From Cytophagia bacterium (GTDB lineage: Bacteria; Bacteroidota; Bacteroidia; Cytophagales; Cyclobacteriaceae), in NCBI GenBank assembly GCA_013373005.1, contig JABXIP010000447.1, positions 1 to 7,925 on the forward strand: a stretch of 7,925 bases of DNA. Reading direction: 5' to 3'. How positions within the stretch are numbered: position 1 is the first letter of the stretch; every line of letters begins with the position of its first letter. Positions 1-7,152 of this stretch are shown piece after piece. The position numbers and the translations under genes are program-made. The notes beneath the pieces are model-generated. The model had not been told where the DNA came from and ran no database searches. It was given only the letters and a program-made list of their open reading frames with translations.

Positions 1-613
1 ATACAGTGTAGTTTTCATCACTTGTGGTACGAAGATCTCGATGCCATTGCGCATGGAAATAGCCGGTATTCTCGTCAAATGGATGTTTTAGTTTGTAATA
101 ATTGATATGGGAATAGAAGGCATAAACCTCCTGATCGGTGTCATTGGTAATTTCCATGACCGCTCTTTTGTTAAAAGGCATTGGGAAATAGGAGTAATAG
201 CCTCCAGATGACATGCCAATGTTTTCAGCCACATAATGCTTATAGCCAAAAGGAGAGGCAAAGAAGTCACCCACGGGCGTATCTACAGATGGAGTTTCCT
301 CTCCATCCCAGTAAATTCTGATGATAATATTTCGAAGGAAATCAGGATCACGCGAATCTATAGTAAACCACATGCGGGTGATTAGACCCGGGCCTTCGAC
401 ATCCATAATCCTTGCAGTTTCACCTTGATGGATATTGATTCGGTCATTATTGCCTCCTGTCGTATCGTGACTGGAGACCTGAATCAGTTCAGCATCTCTC
501 AATTGATAAATGCTGCCGCTATCCAGGGAAAAGGAGCTTTTCTGCTCAGTGCAGGAGAAATACGCCAAGATTGTAATAACTGCCAACAGGCCAAAATTTA
601 ATTTCTTTTTCAT
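1..613 (-). CDS. GH172 (DUF2961) family lipoprotein glycosidase, C-terminal part missing
   Basis: Seen: 204 codons are visible from ATG at 613-611 to the left edge, with no stop. The N-terminus has lysines 2-4, a hydrophobic stretch and Cys21 (AYFSC), a likely SPII lipobox. The rest fits DUF2961: a GPGLITRMWF segment, W102-D-G-E105, a PVGDFF segment (G115-D116-F117-F118) and YYSYFPMPF (139-147). Known: DUF2961 is now CAZy GH172, with exo-acting alpha-D-arabinofuranosidases and alpha-D-fructofuranosidase/difructose-anhydride enzymes that form jelly-roll oligomers. Inferred: an outer-membrane-anchored enzyme that trims alpha-furanosidic sugars; linkage and sugar are not determined. The catalytic glutamates are expected beyond the left edge, since about half the usual length is missing. 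The start lies one base after the stop of the upstream gene (TGA-A-ATG), so it is probably translationally coupled to it. Confidence 0.88.
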   Translation of the reverse strand, partial: MKKKLNFGLLAVITILAYFSCTEQKSSFSLDSGSIYQLRDAELIQVSSHDTTGGNNDRINIHQGETARIMDVEGPGLITRMWFTIDSRDPDFLRNIIIRIYWDGEETPSVDTPVGDFFASPFGYKHYVAENIGMSSGGYYSYFPMPFNKRAVMEITNDTDQEVYAFYSHINYYKLKHPFDENTGYFHAQWHRDLRTTSDENYTV

Positions 614-614
614 T

Positions 615-3293
615 TCAATCATTGTTAATGTCCAACAACATCCGGTTAATAATTCCGGCCCAGATATAGGTTTTATGGTAGCCCGCCCATGATTCGTCAG
701 GACTGTAGAATTCCCACAGGTTATGATTTTGCTTCAGTTGGTCGACCATAACTGCTGCATTTTTCAGTGCCAGTTCCTTGGCCAAATCATCATAGCCATA
801 TTGCTTGAGTCCATGGAAGATCAGGTAATTCCATTCCACCCAAACCGGCCCGTTCCAATAACCTTTGTCATTGTAGTAAGAGTCGTCTGCGGACAGGGAG
901 GGTACACCATAAGGCCGCCAGAACTTGTTTGGATTGGTGAGATGTTCAACCAGCTTTTCAGCTTGCTCTTTGCTTGCTATTCCAGCCCATAATGGAAGAA
1001 ATCCGATGATTTCCATTCTTTTGAGGTCGTTTTCCTTTTTGAAGCTAAAGTCATTGTCCTTGCGGTCTATATTGTAGTAAAAGCCGGTTTCTTCATCCCA
1101 CATATATTGATTGATAAGCTCGGTTCTCTTTTCATAATCAGCTTTCCACTTAGCCGCTTCATCGTTGAGGCCTAATTCAAGGGCCATTTGTTCCAAGGCT
1201 TTCGCTTCCATTACCAGCATGCTGCTCACATCTACACCATCGAAATTGGCCGGCCAGCCTACTTCGTCCCAAACAGCTACTGCCGCATCACGAACTGACT
1301 CCAGCACTGCATGACCTCGCCACTCGGCTAGACCATCGTTGTCGTAGTCTCTGGTGGAATTATAGAAGTTATAGAAACGGGCAGAGGAGCTGTACATCTT
1401 CTTCAGAAAGTCCTTGTCTTGCGTAATCTTATACACCTCATAATTCTGCCAGGCATACCAGGGGGCAGATGAGGTGAGCGTATCATTATATTCTATGATC
1501 TCATTGAGATAGGAACCCGTGCGGTAATTGATATATCCGTTGTCATATTGTCTTTCTGCATAGACCATCTGCGACTCCATAGCCGATTTGGGCTCAATAG
1601 GGGCATAGGCCATCATGGTAAGGCTTTCATGAAAAACCTGACCTCCATGTCCCCAGCCCCATGTTGGTTCACGGCTAAAGACATAATAGTTGTAGGATGA
1701 ATTTTCTTCTGGAGGGTAGAATACCTGCTTCATCATATTAGCAGCGGAGAGATACAGTAATTGGTTTTCACGGCCCTCAATCTGGCTCAGATCAATACGC
1801 TTTACCCAATCCTGATTGGTCTTTCGGTAAGAGTCTAATGACTCTGAAAGTGCCTTTTTAGCTGAAATGGCGAGTTCTTGAGGAGAATCTCTTTCCGGCT
1901 GAACAAATCTTACCATACGAATGGTTTTCGATTCTCCCGGTTTCAATGCAAAGCTTTTTTGTGCTGCAATTACTTTAGCCATTTCAGGTTGAATAGAGGA
2001 AGCTGTTCCTTTCAAAAAACTGGCTTTGGGCAGATTGGTGTATTCTCTGGAATGCATTCCCGGAGTTCCATCAGCATTGACTCCGGTGAGGATATAGCCA
2101 TTGTTCTCTGAAGCTGAATGATCTGTCCACCGGCCTTCAGTCACAGAATTAGCTACTCGCACATAATTCGATTCTGGATAGATCCTTTTGTAAACATGAA
2201 CAGGTGTCTTCGCATCCCAGGTAATAGTGCTCGATTTGCCATCGGTGTGAATACTGATGTTCTCTGGTAAAGTAGGCCCTTGTACTGGAGAAAGAAGTGC
2301 ATCGAATCGATCCATTCTGCCCTCTGCGTTGGCTTTCAGCTCGGTTTGGTAGCCCAGCTGCTGATCTTCGAAATAGTAGTTTAGCGCATAGGTGTCTGTC
2401 TTTCGGTTGTTCTCTAAAAGCCCCAGATCAAGGCGATAATAGCCATCTTGATTGATCACAGCAGAAGCAAGCCCGGGAACAGCACTGTTCTCTGTAATCA
2501 GCACTGCAGGTTTTCCTTTGATATAGGCCTGAATCCTGGTCTTAGGTGCTTGATGTTGATTTCGAATATTGCCTGGGAGCAAGGTTCTACCCTGAAGTCG
2601 AAGCATTTCAGGCTCATTAATAACCGGATAGGGGAAGGAAGGGGAATCATCGTCCCATTGGGTGAATAATGCATATTCATCAGCATCTGATATAGCCAGC
2701 AGGTTTCTCACACTGTCCTCGTGCGGTAGGTTATGATCCTTGGTCCAACCGTCAGGATATTCCTGATGGGTGAAATAGACGCCTTCTTCAGCCACCTTCA
2801 CCTGGCCAAAAGGTCGTTCCATATCTTTGATGTACGGGCGAAGCGTGACCATTTTGGTTTCATCACTTTCATTCAGAACTTCCAATTCCAGAATGGCCTC
2901 TCTGGAGGTTCTGACCAGAAAAGTGGCATTCACCTGAAGATCTTCAACCGGTTGATAGCCATAGCTGACCATATCAGGATAAGTTTCTGAAATGACCGGA
3001 GCTATTGCCATCTGCTCTGCCAGAATGATGCTTTTGCCATCAATGTTCCATGCAACACCCAGGTCGCCTCCGGTGTCTGTCGTAAACTCAATCGGCTCTT
3101 TGGGCTCATAGAAATGCCATTCATAGCCTTCATCGAGCAGGAAGGATGATCGTTCCTGAGCAGCGGCATAGGTGGCATAGAAGGGTTCATTGGCCAGAAT
3201 AGGCAAAACTGAACTCGTCTGAGAATCGCTGCAAGACTGTAACAATACAGAAATGACCAGAAAGCCGGGAATGGCTTTAAAAAATGATCGCAT
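615..3293 (-). CDS. GH63/GH37-like (alpha/alpha)6 glycoside hydrolase lipoprotein, 892 aa
   Basis: Seen: ATG at 3293-3291, TGA at 617-615. Residues 1-21 form an SPII signal ending LLQSC (Cys21), followed by SDS, which suits Bacteroidota surface-lipoprotein export. Residues about 30-450 are rich in beta strands and resemble the N-terminal sandwich of GH63 proteins. Residues about 490-892 carry the (alpha/alpha)6 signatures: VWDEVGW (D676), GYWNGPVW (811-818) and LWEFYSPDESW (E861), the last near the C-terminus as in GH63 and MGH1-type domains. Inferred: D676 is the candidate general acid and E861 the candidate base, by position only. Known: this clan contains alpha-glucosidases, mannosylglycerate hydrolase and trehalases, all inverting; specificity cannot be assigned here. 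It is first in a two-gene unit with the GH172 gene, and both are lipoproteins, so they probably act together at the outer membrane. Length is somewhat above E. coli YgjK, consistent with the large N-terminal part. Confidence 0.85.
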   Translation of the reverse strand: MRSFFKAIPGFLVISVLLQSCSDSQTSSVLPILANEPFYATYAAAQERSSFLLDEGYEWHFYEPKEPIEFTTDTGGDLGVAWNIDGKSIILAEQMAIAPVISETYPDMVSYGYQPVEDLQVNATFLVRTSREAILELEVLNESDETKMVTLRPYIKDMERPFGQVKVAEEGVYFTHQEYPDGWTKDHNLPHEDSVRNLLAISDADEYALFTQWDDDSPSFPYPVINEPEMLRLQGRTLLPGNIRNQHQAPKTRIQAYIKGKPAVLITENSAVPGLASAVINQDGYYRLDLGLLENNRKTDTYALNYYFEDQQLGYQTELKANAEGRMDRFDALLSPVQGPTLPENISIHTDGKSSTITWDAKTPVHVYKRIYPESNYVRVANSVTEGRWTDHSASENNGYILTGVNADGTPGMHSREYTNLPKASFLKGTASSIQPEMAKVIAAQKSFALKPGESKTIRMVRFVQPERDSPQELAISAKKALSESLDSYRKTNQDWVKRIDLSQIEGRENQLLYLSAANMMKQVFYPPEENSSYNYYVFSREPTWGWGHGGQVFHESLTMMAYAPIEPKSAMESQMVYAERQYDNGYINYRTGSYLNEIIEYNDTLTSSAPWYAWQNYEVYKITQDKDFLKKMYSSSARFYNFYNSTRDYDNDGLAEWRGHAVLESVRDAAVAVWDEVGWPANFDGVDVSSMLVMEAKALEQMALELGLNDEAAKWKADYEKRTELINQYMWDEETGFYYNIDRKDNDFSFKKENDLKRMEIIGFLPLWAGIASKEQAEKLVEHLTNPNKFWRPYGVPSLSADDSYYNDKGYWNGPVWVEWNYLIFHGLKQYGYDDLAKELALKNAAVMVDQLKQNHNLWEFYSPDESWAGYHKTYIWAGIINRMLLDINND

Positions 3294-3331
3294 AGGTGGT
3301 TTTTAAGGTTGAGTAAGCCGAAGCCTCTGAA

Positions 3332-3362
3332 TAAATCTAATGAGCTTAAGCGGAAAGTCAAA
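3332..3362 (-). promoter_or_regulatory. Candidate Bacteroidota-type promoter for the minus-strand glycosidase unit
   Basis: Read on the minus strand, TTTG at 3362-3359 is followed after 19 bases by TAGATTTA at 3339-3332. Known: the Bacteroidota housekeeping promoter has a -33 TTTG and a -7 TAnnTTTG box about 19-21 bases apart; here one base of the -7 box differs. The -7 box ends 38 bases before the ATG at 3293, a reasonable leader. I saw no equally good match upstream of the divergent gene at 3560. The call is by consensus only. Confidence 0.42.
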
Positions 3363-3412
3363 GCATGGTTGAACCTGTGGTACTTGATCGAGACTGTAAG
3401 AATTTGTTAGGT

Positions 3413-3475
3413 CGTCATTCTGAACTTGTTTCAGAATCTGTTTCTCGAAGACCCTGAAACAAGTTCAGGGTGACG
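3413..3475. repeat. REPIN-like element: two inverted hairpin-forming repeats
   Basis: Two 27-bp arms (3413-3439 and 3449-3475) are inverted copies matching at 23 of 27 positions, separated by 9 bases. Each arm is itself a hairpin: an 8-bp stem at 3417-3424/3430-3437 with a 5-base loop, and an 8-bp stem at 3451-3458/3464-3471 with a 5-base loop. The four differences between arms fall in paired stem positions (TT/AA in the left hairpin, CC/GG in the right), so both stems stay fully paired. Known: two REP sequences in inverted orientation form a REPIN, a mobile element moved by RAYT transposases in trans. No U-run follows, so a terminator role is unlikely. It sits between two divergent genes. 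I infer a dispersed genomic repeat; copy number cannot be seen here. Confidence 0.7.
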
Positions 3476-3559
3476 TTTCTCAATTAGATGCCATTTTATC
3501 CGAATGATACTCAGACAAAAACCAGTTGCATTAACCTGAGAATTCCTCTTAATTAAAGC

Positions 3560-6217
3560 ATGAGAACTCGCCACCTGCTCTTTGGATTACTTTTAACTTC
3601 TATTCTTCACTTCAGTCAGGCTCAAAGTATTGAGGTCGAAAAAGGCTTCGTGTCATTCAATGGCCAATCTTTTCCACTTTTTTCAGTCTTGGTTGATGAT
3701 CAGTTGATTAGTACAGACTTGATGGGATTGAATTTTGAACGCTTTCAGGTAGAAACCGGAGAACTGGAAAGACATAGTGGTGAAGTTCATTTTACTGTCA
3801 CAATCAGAAATACATCCAACGACACTTTGAACATCAAGAATCTGGTGCCTCTGGGTGAAGATGAGAGCAAGGTTTATATCACGGGTCAAGGCGATCACAC
3901 ACTTTCCCGGTCTAAGCTCTTCAGACCCGGTTTTGATCCTATTGGCGTGATTCTTCCCGATAATGCCTGGGAATTGGGCTTTGCTCATGCAGCTGTAGGA
4001 AATAGTGGTTTAACTGCTTTAGCAAGGAGAAAAGCTTCTGATAAAGCAGGCCGAAGAAGGTTTGAAACGGATATCTATCCGGGCGGTTCAGTCACCTATC
4101 AATTGTACTTGATTGAAACGGCATCAGATTGGCATGATGGTCTTAGAACCATGTTCCGAGATAAGTGGCTCTTCGATCTGGAAACTTTCGATCAGTCACT
4201 TTATGAGCGGGAGGATTTAAAATGGATTCAAGATGCTTATATGATTCACCTGATTATGGGCTGGGACAAGGAGTTGTATTCGAATGGATCTTATCAACTG
4301 GACGATTTCATGGCTCGAGGAAAGAAACTCTATGGTGGCGATGATGTGATTGGGATATGGCCGACCTGGCCAACTCTGGGGCTTGATGGTCGTGATCAAT
4401 GGGATATGTTCAGAGATATGCCAGGCGGGCTGAAAGTCCTGAAAGAGCAGTCAGAATTGTTGCAGAAAAATGGGGCGCACTTGTTTATCTGCTATAATCC
4501 TTGGGATGATAAGACGGCTACGCTGGAAGAACATTTGGTGGGCATGGCTGAAATGATAGTAGATATTGATGCCGATGGAGTAGTGCTGGACACCCGTGGT
4601 AGTTCTAGCTATGAAATTCAGGCCGCGGCAGACGGTGTCAAGGATGGCGTGATTATGTTCAGCGAAGGCATGGCCGTGCCGAAAGATATGCCGGGGATTA
4701 TTTCTGGAAGGGTTCATAACGCTCTGGAATATCCGCCACTGGTGAATTTGAACAGACTGATTAAGCCTGATTTCTCCATTTTCAGGGTTTCAGAATTGGC
4801 TTATGAGCCGATCAGGAGAGAGTTTAATCTGTCGTTATTTAATGGGCATGGAATTGAACTGAACATCTTTCAGCCAGGCCGTCCGGAATGGGTTGAAGAT
4901 CAGTATAAATACCTGGGTGAAATTCTATGGCAACTGCGATCTGTTTCCAAGAACCTGAGCAATGAAGATTATAAGCCATTAATAACCACTTCAACGGATA
5001 ATATCTATGTCAATCATTGGCCGGGGGAAAACAGAGAGGTTTACACTATTTATTCAGCCAGACCTGAGGGTTATTCTGGCAAGCTTTTTAAAGCTGAATC
5101 TAAACCCAATTTCCATTGGATAGATCTCTGGAATCATACAGAATTGACTGCTGAAAATGATAGCATATATGTGGAAACAACCGCATTTCATCAGAAATGG
5201 CTGGGCACCAATAATGAAGGTGCAGTAGGAGTGGTTGCAGGTTTCCCAACCTTGCTAGATGTGAAATTGGATGGATTGAACCTTAATATTCAGCACAATA
5301 CAGCTTTCGATGTAAAAGTATGGACGGAGCATCCCGGCTATGCATCTGAACCGACTTCAATCAATTCAAAACAAGCGAGTTTATCATTACCGGATGATCT
5401 CAATTTCAGAGAAGGGAAACTGGTGATTCAATTGGTAGATGGCAACGAACTCATGGATGAAAGGGTAGTGGTTGTAGGTAGAAGTCCACGATTGATATCT
5501 AAAGTGGAGAAGACCAGCAACACCGAAAAGGCCAAAGGTATGATAGAGATTCCGGCCGGTACCTTTGTGCACAAGGTCGATGAGCCATGGTCTTTCGTCC
5601 CTTACCCTTTACCTGTGGCTAAGGAGGTACAGGTGCCTTCTTTCTATGCCGATCAGTTTCTGGTGACCAATCAGCAGTTCTATGAGTTCCTTCAAGAATC
5701 CGATTATCAGCCCACAGACAAAGTCAATTTCCTGAAGCACTGGGAGAATGGTGTACCGCCAAAGGCGCTGAAAGACCATCCGGTAGTTTATGTGAGTTGG
5801 GAAGATGCCAAAGCTTATGCGAAATGGGCTGGCAAGCGACTTCCAACCGAGTTGGAATGGCAGTATATGGCCCAGAATGGTGATGGTAGAATCTGGCCTC
5901 AGCAGAAAGAACCGGCCAGTGACTTCTGCAAAGTGGAGGGTGAAACCCGTTCCATTACAGCCTGCAAAGCCGATCGAAACGACTGGGGTGTTGCCAATCT
6001 CACCGGGCTTGTCTGGCAGCTCACGAATGACCTTTATACAGATGGTGTCTATGATTTCATCATGATGAAAGGAGGGAGCTTTTATTACCCTGGCGAAAGC
6101 TGGTGGTATGTGCAGGGAGGAAATAAGCCTTTTACTCACCGGCAAATGCTATTGCGCGTTTCAGAAGGTTTTGAGCGTAATGCTACGGTTGGGTTTAGAT
6201 GTGTGAGGGATAAATAA
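3560..6217 (+). CDS. Exported TIM-barrel glycosidase-like protein with C-terminal degenerate SUMF1/FGE-like domain, 885 aa
   Basis: Seen: ATG at 3560, stop TAA at 6215-6217. Residues 1-21 are a Sec signal with likely SPI cleavage after SQA. Residues about 22-195 look like a beta-sandwich. Residues about 200-470 read as a TIM barrel with IWPTWP (266-271), ADGVVLDTRG (D344) and MFSEGMAVP (E369), a pattern like DUF6259 and other alpha-galactosidase-type barrels; D344 and E369 are candidate catalytic residues by position only. Residues about 480-650 look beta-rich. Residues 661-885 are a SUMF1/FGE-fold domain: EIPAGTF start, GKRLPTELEW (758-767), GLVWQLTND (816-824), KGGSF (838-841 region) and VGFRCVR near the end. 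The two catalytic cysteines of true formylglycine-generating enzymes map to Y843 and W848, so FGE activity is unlikely; the C-type-lectin-like fold may bind glycan or structure the enzyme. Divergent from the glycosidase lipoproteins, suggesting a shared substrate. Substrate unknown; it may not be classified in a GH family. Confidence 0.82.
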   Translation: MRTRHLLFGLLLTSILHFSQAQSIEVEKGFVSFNGQSFPLFSVLVDDQLISTDLMGLNFERFQVETGELERHSGEVHFTVTIRNTSNDTLNIKNLVPLGEDESKVYITGQGDHTLSRSKLFRPGFDPIGVILPDNAWELGFAHAAVGNSGLTALARRKASDKAGRRRFETDIYPGGSVTYQLYLIETASDWHDGLRTMFRDKWLFDLETFDQSLYEREDLKWIQDAYMIHLIMGWDKELYSNGSYQLDDFMARGKKLYGGDDVIGIWPTWPTLGLDGRDQWDMFRDMPGGLKVLKEQSELLQKNGAHLFICYNPWDDKTATLEEHLVGMAEMIVDIDADGVVLDTRGSSSYEIQAAADGVKDGVIMFSEGMAVPKDMPGIISGRVHNALEYPPLVNLNRLIKPDFSIFRVSELAYEPIRREFNLSLFNGHGIELNIFQPGRPEWVEDQYKYLGEILWQLRSVSKNLSNEDYKPLITTSTDNIYVNHWPGENREVYTIYSARPEGYSGKLFKAESKPNFHWIDLWNHTELTAENDSIYVETTAFHQKWLGTNNEGAVGVVAGFPTLLDVKLDGLNLNIQHNTAFDVKVWTEHPGYASEPTSINSKQASLSLPDDLNFREGKLVIQLVDGNELMDERVVVVGRSPRLISKVEKTSNTEKAKGMIEIPAGTFVHKVDEPWSFVPYPLPVAKEVQVPSFYADQFLVTNQQFYEFLQESDYQPTDKVNFLKHWENGVPPKALKDHPVVYVSWEDAKAYAKWAGKRLPTELEWQYMAQNGDGRIWPQQKEPASDFCKVEGETRSITACKADRNDWGVANLTGLVWQLTNDLYTDGVYDFIMMKGGSFYYPGESWWYVQGGNKPFTHRQMLLRVSEGFERNATVGFRCVRDK

Positions 6218-6230
6218 TTGTCAGTGGTTA

Positions 6231-6251
6231 ATTACGAATTACGAGTTACGA
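6231..6251 (+). repeat. Three tandem 7-base units, ATTACGA-type
   Basis: Between the TIM-barrel gene and the small gene at 6259, the 7-mer ATTACGA occurs at 6231-6237 and 6238-6244, followed by GTTACGA at 6245-6251. It occupies half of the 41-base gap and lies directly before the next start codon. It forms no hairpin I can see. It may be a short dispersed intergenic repeat of this genome, a slippage tract, or a binding site for a regulator of the downstream gene; nothing here distinguishes these. Confidence 0.6.
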
Positions 6252-6258
6252 TATAGAG

Positions 6259-6771
6259 ATGAGAGCACTATTATTAGCAATTTTTCTTACCATGCCATTC
6301 ATTCAAAAGAATGAAAAGGTGATAGGTCTACATAAGGTAGGCAAAATCCATATAGGTATGCAGGCCGATGAACTTTATGGGTATTATGACTATGAATCAT
6401 TGGAGTTATTTGATCAATTTCTTGAGGCTACTTTTTCTCCGGCATTTAGTATTAAAAATGAATTGGGAGAGGTTGAGTTGGTTGCCGAATTAGACTGTAA
6501 TGTCATATGGAGGGTTAAAGTCTTTTCACCTGACTATAAAACAGAGGAAGATCTTCACATTGGAAGTACTCTTGGAGATTTAAAGAAGCATTTTGCATTT
6601 AATGAGGTACTACAGGGAGAAGGAAATGTTGCTGTTTCTTCGAAGGAAAGAAAGTTATCCTTTCTATTAGATGTTCTTCAAATGGACGAGTTAGGAATTG
6701 ACATATTCAAAAAACTAGAGATAGATGACATTCCAGATAGTATCAGAGTAGCAGCAATCCTGGTTTTATAA
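6259..6771 (+). CDS. Small exported protein of unknown function, 170 aa
   Basis: I do not recognise this family. Seen: ATG at 6259, TAA at 6769-6771. Residues 1-15 are hydrophobic after Arg2 and could be a short signal peptide, though no clear cleavage site or lipobox is present. Two similar segments stand out: KIHIGMQADELYGYY (29-43) and DLHIGSTLGDLKKHF (98-112), each a beta strand, IG turn and helix, which suggests an internal duplication of an alpha/beta unit; this loosely recalls small periplasmic domains with an IGM-type turn. The protein ends in IPDSIRVAAILVL. Hand counts of G+C give about 30-38% in three 60-base blocks of this gene, against about 50% in blocks of its neighbours, so it may have a different origin. 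It lies 41 bases after the TIM-barrel gene on the same strand, so it could be co-transcribed. No function is assigned. Confidence 0.72.
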   Translation: MRALLLAIFLTMPFIQKNEKVIGLHKVGKIHIGMQADELYGYYDYESLELFDQFLEATFSPAFSIKNELGEVELVAELDCNVIWRVKVFSPDYKTEEDLHIGSTLGDLKKHFAFNEVLQGEGNVAVSSKERKLSFLLDVLQMDELGIDIFKKLEIDDIPDSIRVAAILVL

Positions 6772-7149
6772 TCAACCTTGTTTTACTCCAGCTCTCTCAA
6801 ACATTTCCATAATTTCCGGATCGATGGGTAAAGGCTTTAACGGAGGAATATTGGCACCTCCGGTATTGCCAACCGGAATTTTACCTACAAATGACTTGAC
6901 ACCACCAACCAGCAATCTGGGGATTTGTCCTAATACTTCTTTCCAGCTTTTGATGCTGACACCGAATTGCAACATCTTCCAATGAACATAAGTGTGAGGC
7001 CAGGGATAAGCCTGCCCAATGACATGAGCTCTTTCCAGATGATTCCAGGCAGCTGATATATCTCGTTCAGCAAACCTGCTCTTATATGCATTCAATTCCT
7101 GATGGTAATAATGCTTGAGTTTATTCGGGAGTGTGGTGTTGAATTTCAT
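6772..7149 (-). CDS. DUF3703 family protein, 125 aa
   Basis: Seen: ATG at 7149-7147, TGA at 6774-6772. No signal peptide or membrane segment is evident, so it is probably cytoplasmic. The N-terminal half is helical, with AAWNHLERAHVIGQ (33-46) and a spaced histidine set, H42, H52 and H56. The C-terminal half carries a glycine-rich IPVGNTGGANI segment followed by PPLKPLPIDPE. These match my recollection of the DUF3703 family, a widespread small protein of unknown function, at about its usual length. It starts 3 bases after the stop of the ThuA gene (TAA-ACC-ATG), so the two are almost certainly one transcription unit. Its stop codon abuts the stop of the gene on the other strand with no spacer. 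The histidines could bind a metal or haem, but this is a guess from spacing only. Confidence 0.75.
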   Translation of the reverse strand: MKFNTTLPNKLKHYYHQELNAYKSRFAERDISAAWNHLERAHVIGQAYPWPHTYVHWKMLQFGVSIKSWKEVLGQIPRLLVGGVKSFVGKIPVGNTGGANIPPLKPLPIDPEIMEMFERAGVKQG

Positions 7150-7152
7150 GGT

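Noticed and set aside
3002..3361. 119-codon minus-strand frame overlapping the start of the GH63-like gene, which might hint at a frameshifted longer N-terminus
   Set aside because: The GH63-like gene already has a complete signal peptide and lipobox at its own start, and the overlapping frame shows no domain.
3413..3475. Rho-independent terminator or attenuator formed by the double hairpin
   Set aside because: No T-run follows either stem in either direction, and it lies between two gene starts, where no terminator is needed.
5609..6145. 178-codon open frame on the minus strand inside the SUMF1-like region
   Set aside because: It is antisense to a clearly conserved domain and its translation shows no recognisable domain or signal; it is a shadow frame.
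5500..6217. Active formylglycine-generating enzyme, implying a sulfatase-maturation role
   Set aside because: The two catalytic cysteines are replaced by Y843 and W848, and no sulfatase gene is present in the window.
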